Both the position numbers and the translations under genes were made by a program. Positions 6,793 to 16,100 of a stretch of 20,925 nucleotides of DNA are shown here, in pieces; within the stretch, counting starts at the first letter, position 1; each line of letters begins with the position of its first letter. The stretch is taken from positions 1-20,925 of the forward strand of contig PLYB01000072.1 in assembly GCA_003151655.1 (NCBI GenBank). Direction: 5' to 3'. The notes below the pieces were generated by a model that saw only the letters and a program-made list of their open reading frames with translations, made no database searches and was not told the origin of the DNA. The DNA comes from Gallionellaceae bacterium. Lineage in GTDB: Bacteria > Pseudomonadota > Gammaproteobacteria > Burkholderiales > Gallionellaceae.

Positions 6793-6846
6793 ATTCTGGA
6801 ATAGCTAGGTTTTCCTCCTTCTTTTCAACGCAGGCGTAATTTTATT

Positions 6847-6881
6847 TTGCGCTAGAGTGACGTTAAGGCGATATTGCCTTA
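6847..6881 (+). promoter_or_regulatory. Candidate promoter of the EF-hand gene with -10 inside a dyad
   Basis: TTGCGC (6847-6852) and GATATT (6870-6875) are 17 bases apart. The -10 candidate is precisely the loop of the inverted repeat TAAGGC (6864-6869) / GCCTTA (6876-6881), an arrangement seen in repressor operators. Both boxes are weak matches, so this remains a suggestion. Confidence 0.3.
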
Positions 6882-6909
6882 GCTACCATTCATTGTTTAG
6901 GAGGATATT

Positions 6910-7368
6910 ATGTCCACAACTAGCGGAATTTCTAATATGCGTGCAGCCTCTATGCCGAAGGTCGTGGCAAGTGGCGCTTCGTCCGTATCGCCCCAGCAAA
7001 AGATAGGTAATATGTTTCAGCAGATCGATTCGTCGGGTGCCGGACGCATTACTAAAGAACAATTCGAGCAGGCTTTTAATAAATTGAATTTACCCGCGTC
7101 GGTTAAAGAGATTGGCCCTGAAGCTGCGTTTAGCAAACTTGATCCGACTGGTAGCGGTGCCGTGTCCAAACAGGATTTTATCCATGGCATGACATCGCTT
7201 ATGGCACAAAAAAATGCACAGCCACATAAAGAAGCCTCGTTGGAAGTTAAGACTTCCCCTGCGGCTACAGCACCAACAAAAAACGTCGCGTCGCAAAATT
7301 CGTCAAGCAATATTCCTCCTCCACCTGCTGGCGGACCGATTGGAAATACGATCAATGTAGCGGCATAA
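6910..7368 (+). CDS. Small EF-hand domain protein with proline-rich tail
   Basis: A 152-residue protein with a Ser/Met-rich N-terminus, two EF-hand-like helix-loop-helix units and a disordered Ser/Pro/Asn C-terminus (PPPPAGG). Loop 1 is D40-SSGAGRITKE-Q51 and loop 2 is D78-PTGSGAVSKQ-D89. Both keep Asp at position 1 and Gly at position 6. In loop 1, position 5 is Ala and position 12 is Gln instead of acidic residues; loop 2 has Ser at 5 and Asp at 12. Calcium affinity is therefore likely weak in loop 2 and doubtful in loop 1. No signal peptide or membrane segment is visible, suggesting a cytosolic or specially exported protein. A strong AGGAGG site lies 5 bases before the ATG. Single gene, convergent with mgtE. 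Function unknown; calcium sensing or buffering is only a possibility. Confidence 0.8.
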   Translation: MSTTSGISNMRAASMPKVVASGASSVSPQQKIGNMFQQIDSSGAGRITKEQFEQAFNKLNLPASVKEIGPEAAFSKLDPTGSGAVSKQDFIHGMTSLMAQKNAQPHKEASLEVKTSPAATAPTKNVASQNSSSNIPPPPAGGPIGNTINVAA

Positions 7369-7381
7369 ACAATTTTCTACC

Positions 7382-7403
7382 TCAGCCATTTTTGCTTGGC
7401 TGA
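7382..7403. terminator. Hairpin between the converging EF-hand and mgtE genes
   Basis: TCAGCCA (7382-7388) pairs perfectly with TGGCTGA (7397-7403) across an 8-base T-rich loop, 14 bases after the EF-hand stop. No long T-run follows on either strand, but its place between two converging genes suits a bidirectional terminator. Confidence 0.55.
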
Positions 7404-7457
7404 TGATTGTCATCTATTGCGGGGCAGATGCCACTTCACGCTTTATGTGCAGAATAA

Positions 7458-8915
7458 TCAGCGAGTCAGAGAAATGGCCGCTAGTCCGAGGAAAATAAAG
7501 AAACCTCCACTGGTGGTAATGGCAGTGAGCAAGAAACTTGATCCAACGGCGGGATCACGCCCAAGCCTTTGCAAGGTGATCGGGACAAGCATGCCAACCA
7601 ATGTGCCCAGTAACAGATTGAGTAGCATTGAGCCCGTCATTACCAAGGCAAGAGGTATGCTTTTATACAATAAGTAGGCATATCCACCGGCGATGCCACC
7701 TAACACCGTACCGTTTAATAGACTGAGGGTGAGTTCTTTAATTAGTACGCTACGAGCATTTCCCTCATTGATTTGACCGCGTGCAAGAGAACGGATGAAG
7801 ATTGTGTTGGTTTGGTTTCCGGAGTACCCGGCCATACTTGCGACGATAGGCATCAAAGTGGCGAGTGCGACGTATTTTTCTATGGTGTCTTCAAAGCTAC
7901 CGATCACCCGTGATGCAAAAAATGTAATGCATAGATTGAGAGACAGCCATAGCCAACGGTTTTTTGCTGATTTCCAGACCGATGCAAAGATGTCTTCCTG
8001 CTCATGCAGTCCCACATGATTCAGCACATCTTTCTCAGATTTTGTACGGATAAGATTGGTCACTGCACTAATAGATACCCGCCCCATTAATTTTCCGTCT
8101 TCATCTATTACCGGTAAAGAAACCAGTGCATATCTTTCAAATGCCTGAGCGGTTTGTTGCGCACTGTCATCCGGGTGCAGCGTGAAGCTGCTGCAACTCA
8201 TCAAGCTAGAGACTGCGATTTCAGGCTCATTAATCAGCAGTTTATCCAGCGGCAGCACCCCTAGGAAAATATCGTCGCGGTCAATGACGAATAATTGGTC
8301 GGTGTGATCCGGCAGGTCGTCCAGACGGCGCAAAAAGCGTAACACCGATTCGATAGTAGCGTCCTTGCGGATGGTCACCATATTGAAGTCCATAAGCGCA
8401 CCGACCGTGTCCTGCGGATAGGACATCGCTGCACGTAACTGTTCGCGTTCTTCTATGGTGAGCGACTTGAATACTTCGCGCATCACTGATTGCGGCAGAT
8501 TGGGGGCAAGGTCTGCGATCTCGCCGGTGGCAAGCTGCTCGGCAGCATCACGTAACTCATCGTTGCTCATCGTGGCAATGAGTGTTTCACGTACCGCATC
8601 AGATACATCAAGCAGGATTTTGCCATCTTGATCTGCACTGACGCTATTCCACACGAGCATGCGCTGTGAGATAGGCAGTGCTGCCAATATGAAAGCAAGG
8701 TCGGAATGGTGTAATTCGTTAAGTTTGTTTTGTAATTCGATCAGATAAAGCTTGCGCGGATGAACGCCTGCAACGTTGTGCTGTTCTGTTCGAGAGGAGT
8801 CTTGAGAACGAACTTCATCACTGGACAGTGCGAGGTTCTCCAGTAGATGCTGTATCTGCTGAAGATGCTCTTCAATTTTCTCGGTGTAATGCGGTTCTTT
8901 ATGAATTTCTGTCAT
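7458..8915 (-). CDS. mgtE: MgtE-family magnesium channel/transporter
   Basis: Inner-membrane Mg2+ channel gated by cytosolic Mg2+. The 485-residue protein has a charged N-terminal extension, an MgtE_N domain (about 60-165), a pair of CBS domains (about 175-295, with VIDRDDIFLGVLPLD and LPVIDEDGKLMGRVS), a connecting helix, and five membrane segments from about residue 320 to the end. The pore motifs are SMAGYSGNQT and GRDPAVGSS; the Asp of DPAVGS probably matches the selectivity Asp432 of the Thermus protein. Compared with the usual GNAGSQT and TDVTGFF motifs it has YSGNQT and TTSGGFF, so it belongs to a divergent subgroup. The ATG at 8915 is preferred to the TTG just upstream; the ribosome site is weak. 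Single gene, divergent from the flagellin gene. Confidence 0.93.
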   Translation of the reverse strand: MTEIHKEPHYTEKIEEHLQQIQHLLENLALSSDEVRSQDSSRTEQHNVAGVHPRKLYLIELQNKLNELHHSDLAFILAALPISQRMLVWNSVSADQDGKILLDVSDAVRETLIATMSNDELRDAAEQLATGEIADLAPNLPQSVMREVFKSLTIEEREQLRAAMSYPQDTVGALMDFNMVTIRKDATIESVLRFLRRLDDLPDHTDQLFVIDRDDIFLGVLPLDKLLINEPEIAVSSLMSCSSFTLHPDDSAQQTAQAFERYALVSLPVIDEDGKLMGRVSISAVTNLIRTKSEKDVLNHVGLHEQEDIFASVWKSAKNRWLWLSLNLCITFFASRVIGSFEDTIEKYVALATLMPIVASMAGYSGNQTNTIFIRSLARGQINEGNARSVLIKELTLSLLNGTVLGGIAGGYAYLLYKSIPLALVMTGSMLLNLLLGTLVGMLVPITLQRLGRDPAVGSSFLLTAITTSGGFFIFLGLAAISLTR

Positions 8916-9416
8916 CAATTCAATCTTTAATATTAAGTATGCATTGTAAAGAATTTATATGAGCGATGTGTCGTTGAATATGCGTTGCTGGAGTTATGAA
9001 AGAGCCGTGCCTGGCGGGTATCCCAAGAATTTAATTTCCCTGCTTATATGCCAATGTGATAAATATCGCTCAAGAAACAAACTGATAGACTGAGAAATGG
9101 TCTCATTGATTGATCGGGTCGAGCATTTTGAGGCTTATCCATTGAATGTATCCCTAGCTTTAAAAAGAGAATTAAGCTGAAAAAACCGCTTTATTTGAAG
9201 AATTGATTTATTTAAAACGCGATATATTGCAGGTGTTGCCAAATTTTGTGTGCAGCGCGGTTGGGTTAATAAGACCGCATCGCAGATCTGAAACAAGGCA
9301 GACGGGAATCAAAGGGTGCTTTTTTGAAATACCCGGATAGCTAGAGTTGCGACAAATGATCTGTCTCATGATGATAACGTCGTATTAACCGAATCAAAAG
9401 TTAAAGGAGAATTAAA
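8916..9416. other. 501-bp non-coding gap between mgtE and flagellin gene
   Basis: AT-rich in its middle part, no supported gene. It must carry the promoters of both diverging genes. I saw no convincing sigma-28 (TAAA-N15-GCCGATAA) or sigma-54 (GG-N10-GC) flagellar promoter. A weak sigma-70-like pair, TTGCGA (9348-9353) and GATGAT (9371-9376) with 17-base spacing, would give a leader of about 35 bases. A good AAGGAGA ribosome site lies at 9404-9410. Confidence 0.5.
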
Positions 9417-10229
9417 ATGCCTTCATTTATTAATACCAATCTTGCATCTTTGAATGCACAACGTAACTTGAATTCTTCTCAAGGTGCTTTGCATACTTCT
9501 TTGCAACGTCTGTCTTCAGGTTTACGCGTAAATAGTGCAAAAGACGATGCGGCCGGCATGGCGATCGCTTCGCGTATGGAGAGTCAGATTCGCGGATTGA
9601 ATCAGGCATCACGCAACGCAAGTGACGGCATTTCGCTAGCGCAAACTGCTGAAGGAGCGCTGGCGGGAATTTCGTCTAATATGGCCCGGATGCGTGAATT
9701 GGCAGTGCAAGGTGCAAACGCCACTTCGAATTCAGATATTGCGGCGATTAATAGTGAGTTCACTCAGCTCAACGCTGAAAACGACCGTGTGATTGCAGCC
9801 ACTTCGTTTAACAACATTCCGTTGCTTGCAGCGCCGGTGAACCAAACCTTCCAAATCGGTGCCAATAGCGTGGCGAATGTCGATGACATTACCATTCGGA
9901 CAGAGGGTGCATTGGCTCCAACATCGACCACTTTGGGTGATTCTTCAATAACGGCTCAAGCTGAAATTGCCAAGTTAGACACCGATATTGAAAATGTGGC
10001 CTCCCTGCGTTCCACTTTTGGTGCGTTACAGTCTCGTTTCGAATCGGTTATTGCGAACACGCAGATCGCATCGGAGAATCAAACTGCATCGCGTAGTCGA
10101 ATTATGGATACGGACTATGCCGCAGAAACCGCCGCGTTGACCCGTGCTCAGATATTGCAACAAGCTGGAACGGCAATGTTGGCGCAAGCGAACCAATCTC
10201 CAAACTCGGTGCTGACCCTGTTGAGATAA
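9417..10229 (+). CDS. fliC: Flagellin (compact type)
   Basis: Structural subunit of the flagellar filament, exported by the flagellar type III system and folded at the filament tip. The 270-residue protein consists almost only of the conserved D0/D1 parts: MPSFINTNLASLNAQRNL and LQRLSSGLRVNSAKDDAAGMA at the N-terminus, MRELAVQGA near residue 92, and the C-terminal ENQTASRSRIMDTDYAAETA through NQSPNSVLTLLR. The variable D2/D3 region is reduced to a short linker, about residues 150-180. AAGGAGA (9404-9410) is a strong ribosome site. No other flagellar gene (flaG, fliD, fliS) is in the window, so it stands alone between mgtE and glnE. It may be the main flagellin or an extra copy; that cannot be told here. 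Confidence 0.96.
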   Translation: MPSFINTNLASLNAQRNLNSSQGALHTSLQRLSSGLRVNSAKDDAAGMAIASRMESQIRGLNQASRNASDGISLAQTAEGALAGISSNMARMRELAVQGANATSNSDIAAINSEFTQLNAENDRVIAATSFNNIPLLAAPVNQTFQIGANSVANVDDITIRTEGALAPTSTTLGDSSITAQAEIAKLDTDIENVASLRSTFGALQSRFESVIANTQIASENQTASRSRIMDTDYAAETAALTRAQILQQAGTAMLAQANQSPNSVLTLLR

Positions 10230-10297
10230 TCGCAGATGGTAAGTAGTAGGGCCGCCTGACTTGTGAGAACCCGGTTAAAACAACGGGCATTACTTAA

Positions 10298-10331
10298 AAC
10301 CGCACCATCCCGATTTCTGGCTGGTGCGGTT
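10298..10331. terminator. Bidirectional terminator between fliC and glnE
   Basis: AACCGCACCA (10298-10307) pairs perfectly with TGGTGCGGTT (10322-10331), a 10-bp GC-rich stem with a 14-base loop. Read on the minus strand, after the glnE stop, the stem runs into a TTTT stretch, typical of intrinsic termination; on the plus strand it lies 69 bases after the flagellin stop with a poorer tail. Confidence 0.75.
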
Positions 10332-10347
10332 GGGTATTGAATGTGCT

Positions 10348-13092
10348 TTAATCTTCCAGCAGGCTTTTCCATAAGGCAACGACGGGTGATGTGTCGATCA
10401 TCCTGTGTTCGACACGGCATTGCGTCTGGTTATTTAAGCGCATCTGATGTTGAATACGTCGCAGATTGCGATAGATTTCACCTACCGTCCGGCTAATATT
10501 TTGTTCGATCAATTTAAGTTTTGCCGCCACTTCCAATAAGGCTATGTTGCCACTGTTGGAGGTAAGCGCGGGATGTTCGGCAGCATGAGCCAGCACCAAA
10601 AACTGCACCATGAATTCAATATCCACCATGCCGCCGCTATCGTGTTTGATGTCGAATAAGCCGCTGTCGCTAGGATGTCCATCGTGCATCTTTTTGCGCA
10701 TGTCGAGCACTTCGTGGCGAAGTACTGCAATATCCCGCGATTGGCGGATTACCTGTATACGAATTTCTTCGAACTGTTTTCCCACACTCGCATCGCCTGC
10801 GCAGAAGCGTGCGCGTGTTAGTGCCTGATGCTCCCATACCCAAGCTTGTTTTTTTTGATAGTCCGCAAAAGCCGGGATGCTGCTGACCAGCAATCCGCTG
10901 GCGCCATTCGGACGTAAACGCAGGTCGGTTTCATACAGGCGTCCCGCCGAGGTATAGCTGCTCAATAGCGTGTTGATGCGTTGTGCCAATTTGGCGTAGT
11001 TCTCTCCCGCATCAACATGTAAATCGTCGAACAAAAATATCAGATCGAGGTCGGAGTCGTAGCCCAGTTCCTTTCCGCCAAGCTTGCCATAAGCGATGAT
11101 GGCGAACTGCGCCTGATCCAAATGCTTTTTGCGCGCATTGCTCCAGCATAGTTTTAGAACATGTTTCAGGATCAGATCGGCCAGATCACTGAGATGGTCG
11201 CTTAATGTTTCCAATGGCAAAAGACCTTGCAGATCCATCGCCAGTAATTGAAAGGTCTGGGCTTGTTTGAAATGGCGTAACTCATCCATTTGACGTTCCA
11301 GATCCTCTTCGTGTTTGTACAACAATGCGGCCAGTGTCGCATCAAGTTGTTGCCAGTCGGGTGCCCGGTAGATTTCCCGTGCATCCAGTAATTCGTCGAG
11401 CAGGCTGGGATGCATGGATAGGTAGTTACAAGCCCATTCGCTGGCTCCCGCGAAACGAACCAAACGTTCAAGCGCCTGTGGATGCTCGGTCATGAAGGCA
11501 AGGTAGGTGCTGCGTCGACTGATGTTGTCTACCAATTTGAGCAGGCGCGGCAGTGCAAAATCACGCTGGCTGAGCCCTTGGCAGTATGCTACAAGCTGCG
11601 GAATAATTTTGTCGATACGCTGTTTGCTGATCTCCGGTAGCTGCTTGTAACGATTGCTGTCGTGCAGATGAACGAGCTGATCAGCCAGTTCAGTAACGTT
11701 GCCAAAGCCCTGCTCCCGCAAAGTTTGTGCAAGCGACTCGTTGTTGAGGTGGTCGTTCCAGAATGGACTGCTAACAATCTCTTCTTGACGGGTGCTAAAG
11801 ATTTGGCTGAAGTGATAGCTGACCCGCTCGCGATGAGCGTCAAGTTTAGTCAGTAGCGCCGCATAATCGGGATACCCCATCGCAGTTGCCAGCAAGGCAC
11901 GGTTCGCATCGTCAGCGGGAATATCCTGGGTTTGTTGATCATCCAGATATTGCAGGCGATGTTCCAGATTGCGCAAAAATATATAGGCATCGCCTAGCTC
12001 TTGCGCTGTTTTAGCGTCCAGTTGTCCGTTGTCTGTCAGTAAGCTCAACACGGACAGTGTTGGACGAATGCGCAGCTCCGCATCGCGTCCGCCGCGAATG
12101 AGCTGAAAAACCTGGGCGATGAATTCGATCTCGCGAATGCCGCCCGGGCCGAGTTTGATATTGTGGGCGCGATCACGGCGTTCGACTTCATGGCGTATCT
12201 GCGCATGCAATTTGCGCATGGACTCAAACGCGCCGTAATCCAGATATTTCCGGAACACGAATGGTTGAGACAATGCCATCAATTCATTGGTGGCGGCAGC
12301 TTGCTCGGGCGCGATGACACGGGCTTTGATCCAGGCATAACGTTCCCATTCGCGCCCCTGCGTTACCAGATATTCTTCCAGTGCGGCAAAGCTCGTAACC
12401 AATGCCCCGCTGTCTCCATAAGGGCGCAAGCGCATATCAACGCGAAACACATAACCATGTGCAGTGAGTTCGTTGATGAGATAGATGAGCTTGCGTCCGA
12501 CGCGGCTAAAAAATTCGTGATTGCCGAGAGGTCGAGAACTGTTGGTTTCACCGTCTTCCGCGTAAACGAAGATCAGGTCGATGTCGGAAGATACGTTTAA
12601 TTCTCCACCGCCAAGTTTACCCATGCCGATCACGATCAACTCTTGCGGTAAACCGCTTTCCGCTCCGATAGGCTGTCCATGCTGTTCTGTCAATGCGTGA
12701 GTGGCAAAGTTCAATGCGCGTTGTACGGTTAGCTCGGCTAGCGCGGTCATGCACTGCATGACTTCGTTGAGATCGGCTAGTCCGCCCAAGTCGCGCATCA
12801 ATATTTTCAACATAACGCGCTTGCGTAAATCGCGTAAGGTGCGCGACAGTTCTTCTTCATTGCCATCCGGCATGGCATTCAGCCAGTTGCTGATTTCAAC
12901 GGGGGTGCAGGGCAGCAGATAATTTTCCTGAAGCCCGGAAAGCAGTACAGGCTCTGTTTCCAGTAGTCGTTGCAAATAACGGCTACAGTATTTGCCGTGT
13001 TGGACTAGACTGTCGAAGTCAAGATATGAGACGGTGACGGTATTCATGGTCGGCTGGTTCGGAGTAAAATGAACTCTGATTAGTTGGCTCAT
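10348..13092 (-). CDS. glnE: Bifunctional glutamine synthetase adenylyltransferase/deadenylylase
   Basis: GlnE adds AMP to, and removes it from, glutamine synthetase in response to PII signals, tuning ammonia assimilation. The 914-residue protein has the expected two nucleotidyltransferase halves. The N-terminal (deadenylylating) half has GMGKLGGGELNVSSDIDLIF at 156-175; the C-terminal (adenylylating) half has AYGKLGGKELGYDSDLDLIF at 667-686, with catalytic Asp pairs in both. The N-terminal half also has RVDMRLRPYGDSG and GPGGIREIEF, mirrored by ETDLRLRPNGASG and GGMVDIEFMVQ in the C-terminal half. The ATG at 13092 has AAGGGG 7 bases upstream; an internal ATG at codon 16 lacks one. Slightly shorter than E. 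coli GlnE (946). It diverges from yhdP across 53 bp and ends at a strong terminator. Confidence 0.97.
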   Translation of the reverse strand: MSQLIRVHFTPNQPTMNTVTVSYLDFDSLVQHGKYCSRYLQRLLETEPVLLSGLQENYLLPCTPVEISNWLNAMPDGNEEELSRTLRDLRKRVMLKILMRDLGGLADLNEVMQCMTALAELTVQRALNFATHALTEQHGQPIGAESGLPQELIVIGMGKLGGGELNVSSDIDLIFVYAEDGETNSSRPLGNHEFFSRVGRKLIYLINELTAHGYVFRVDMRLRPYGDSGALVTSFAALEEYLVTQGREWERYAWIKARVIAPEQAAATNELMALSQPFVFRKYLDYGAFESMRKLHAQIRHEVERRDRAHNIKLGPGGIREIEFIAQVFQLIRGGRDAELRIRPTLSVLSLLTDNGQLDAKTAQELGDAYIFLRNLEHRLQYLDDQQTQDIPADDANRALLATAMGYPDYAALLTKLDAHRERVSYHFSQIFSTRQEEIVSSPFWNDHLNNESLAQTLREQGFGNVTELADQLVHLHDSNRYKQLPEISKQRIDKIIPQLVAYCQGLSQRDFALPRLLKLVDNISRRSTYLAFMTEHPQALERLVRFAGASEWACNYLSMHPSLLDELLDAREIYRAPDWQQLDATLAALLYKHEEDLERQMDELRHFKQAQTFQLLAMDLQGLLPLETLSDHLSDLADLILKHVLKLCWSNARKKHLDQAQFAIIAYGKLGGKELGYDSDLDLIFLFDDLHVDAGENYAKLAQRINTLLSSYTSAGRLYETDLRLRPNGASGLLVSSIPAFADYQKKQAWVWEHQALTRARFCAGDASVGKQFEEIRIQVIRQSRDIAVLRHEVLDMRKKMHDGHPSDSGLFDIKHDSGGMVDIEFMVQFLVLAHAAEHPALTSNSGNIALLEVAAKLKLIEQNISRTVGEIYRNLRRIQHQMRLNNQTQCRVEHRMIDTSPVVALWKSLLED

Positions 13093-13145
13093 TATAAGCC
13101 CCTTATGATTCGCTTAAATAATATCTACTCGCGGAAGTTTCGCGT

Positions 13146-16100
13146 ATGGACACAATGCTGAAAATCTTACAACGTTCCGTTCTCAAAATCGGGCGCATCT
13201 TGTTCCTGCCAACAGTAGTGCTGTGTGTCGCTATTGCAGCGGGATTGTTTACTTTACGTTATTGGATATTGCCCGATATTGAAAAATATCACGACGAAGT
13301 GACCAGCTTGGCCAGCAAGGCAGTCGGGTTGCAAATCAAAATCGGAAAAATCGAAGCCGATTTGCGCTGGTTTCGTCCCCATCTGGTCTTTACCAATGTT
13401 CAACTGCTGGATGCGGAAGGGCATAGCGCCCTGGAGTTGCGCAGAATAGATAACGTCGTATCCTGGATGACATTGCTAAGCGGCGAATTGCGTCTGCAAA
13501 CATTGGAAGTGGACGATCCCGATCTGCTGATCAGGCGCGATAAGCAAGGTGTGTTGCATGTTGCCGGACTGCAAGTATCGGGACAATCTTCAGACGGCAA
13601 ACTTTCCGATTGGTTATTGCATCAATCCCGCATCATTCTGAATAACGGCAAGGTCACTTGGCAAGACGATTTGTACGACAGGCCGACACTGGTGTTAAAC
13701 CAGGCACAAATGCGTTTTGACAATAGCGGGAAGCACCACCGTTTTGCCGTGAGCTTTGCGCCACCGGCAACAGTTGCCGCGCCCTTGAATGCGCGGGGCG
13801 ATTTGGTGGGAGACAGTTTTTCGGATTGGTCCGGGTGGAGCGGGGAACTATTCGCCGAGATCAATCAGGTCAACTTGGACACTTGGAGTGCATGGATAAA
13901 TCTTCCGGACGAGTTTAGCCATGCCAAAGGGAGTTTGCACGCATGGCTGGGAATTGAAGGGGGGCGGATCAACCGTGTAACAGCCGACATGGATATGAGC
14001 GAAATTAGAAGTCGCATGGCGGCCGATTTGCCGCAGTTAAATCTGGCCGGACTGCATGGACGTATCGGGTGGCACGAACTTGAGCGAGGCTTTGAAGTGA
14101 CGACGAGCAAACTCGCCTTGCAAATGAGCAATGGTTTTAAGTTGCAGCCGACGGATTTCCACTTGCGCTTGGCGGGCGAGAAGGAAAATCCGTTTGCAAC
14201 GGGAGAAATACAAGCGAACGCTATCGAATTGGGCGATCTTTCCATAATGGCTGATTACATTCCATTGGGCAAAACATTCAAGCAAAAGCTGTTGGATTTT
14301 TCACCACTCGGGCATATTGCGGACTTGCGCGCGCAATGGCTGGGCGGCGGGCGTTTCGAAGTGGAGGCGCGTTTCGATAACATGTCAATGCGGCGGGTTG
14401 GGCAGTTGCCCGGTGTTGAAGGGCTAAGCGGTCAGATAAAGGGCAACGATAGCAGCGGGGTATTATCGCTGAACGCACCGAATTTGAAATTGGATGCCCC
14501 GCAGTTTTTGCTTGAACCGGTCACCTTCGATAAGTTTTCGGCACAAGCTGATTGGCAGCACAAGCGTGACGATTGGGATATTAAACTGAACAATTTTTCC
14601 GTCTCCAATGCAGACCTGAGCGGAACGGCAAATGGAAATTATCAGACCGATGGAAAAGGCCCGGGGGTGGCAAATATCAATCTGGATATGACGCGGATAT
14701 CCCTCCACCATATAGCAAAATATCTGCCCAAAGAATTAATGGGGCAGGGGGTCATGACGTGGTTGCAACAGTCATTGCTGGGTGGGGAGGCCAATGATGC
14801 ACATATGCGCTTGCATGGCGACCTGAACGAATTCCCATTTGCCAAAAATAAAAATGGACTCTTTTTGATCGAGGCAAAAAGCAGCGGCGTTGTCGTTGAT
14901 TATGGCAAAGAATGGCCACGTGTTGAAAATGCACTGGGAAATTTACGAATCGAAGCCGGGCGATTGCAAGTCGAATCGACCTCTGCCACGATAGCCGGAA
15001 TCAGGGTACAAAAGGTTGGCGTTACTATTCCGGATTTCATGGCAGCCGAGCCGCAAGTGCAAATACGGGGTGAAGCTAACCTTGAAACCAAACGGCTATT
15101 GGACTTTATTAAACATAGCCCGATACGCGGCTACTCTGGCGGCTTCACCGATAACACCACCGCCGTGGGAGATGGCAAGCTGGATGTGCAACTGGATATT
15201 CCGCTGAGCGACAAACCGATCAAGCTGAGCGGGAACTATCACTTTAATGAAAATGAGATCGATCTGGATAAATATATCCCGTTGGCAAAAAACGTCACGG
15301 GCGATCTGAAATTCACCGAGTCAGTGCTGCAGGCCAAATCCATCGGAGCTCAGATATTCGGCGGCCCTGCAACTCTCGATATTCAAACTGATGCCAAAGG
15401 CGTGTTAAAGGTGAATCTGCAAGGCAAAATAAAAGCAGATACATGGCGTAAAGTGGATGCTACACCTTGGGTGCAGTCCTTGAGTGGAGAAACGGACTGG
15501 AATACTGAAGTCACTGTTCAAAACAAACAGTTTGAGCTGCAAGCAGGCTCCAGCTTGCAGGGCTTGGTCTCAAATTTACCCGCGCCCTTCTCGAAAAAGG
15601 CGCGTGAACTGATCCCGCTCAAATTTGAATTTAAGAGTCTCAACGCAACTAAAGACCTGATGTCGGTGCAATGCGGCAACATCGTCAGTGTGCGACTATT
15701 GCGGGTAGAGGACAAGCTCGGCAGGAGACCTTTCAAACGCGGAACCGTGACTTTCGGGTCGGCACGCCGCCTTGCGAATAAAGACGGCATTTGGGTAACA
15801 GGTTCCTTGCCGTTGTTGTCTGTAGAGGGCTGGAATAGGGTATGGCCGAACGATAGCGGTAATGGGGCATCAATGCCGGTAATTGATGACGTGGACTTAA
15901 CCGTGCAGAAGACTATCGGCTATAGTACGACAATAAACGGGTTGCATATTCATGCACGCAACCACGGTGATACGATCACGGCTCAATTGACCTCCAAAGA
16001 ACTGAATGGCGGGGCGATCTGGTATTCCAAGGGAAATGGCAGGCTGGTTGCGCGCCTCAAAAATGCAGCGGTGGCAAATGACATTAAAGACAAGGAAACC

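Larger units (their letters stand above)
6546..6909. other. Non-coding gap before the EF-hand gene
   Basis: About 360 bp with no supported gene. It holds a perfect dyad TTGAACG-TAT-CGTTCAA (6776-6792), a candidate promoter (6847-6875), a hairpin TAAGGC-GATATT-GCCTTA (6864-6881) and a strong AGGAGG ribosome site (6899-6904). A 63-codon open frame on the minus strand (6601-6792) has no ribosome site and no recognisable motif and is not called. Confidence 0.5.

Noticed and set aside
8916..9416. Sigma-28 or sigma-54 promoter for the flagellin gene
   Set aside because: Candidates such as CAAAG...CCCGGATA (about 9310-9339) have wrong spacing, and no GG-N10-GC site fits; not reported as a feature.
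12163..12600. 145-codon open frame on the plus strand inside glnE
   Set aside because: Antisense shadow of the conserved GlnE coding sequence with no recognisable motif or ribosome site.
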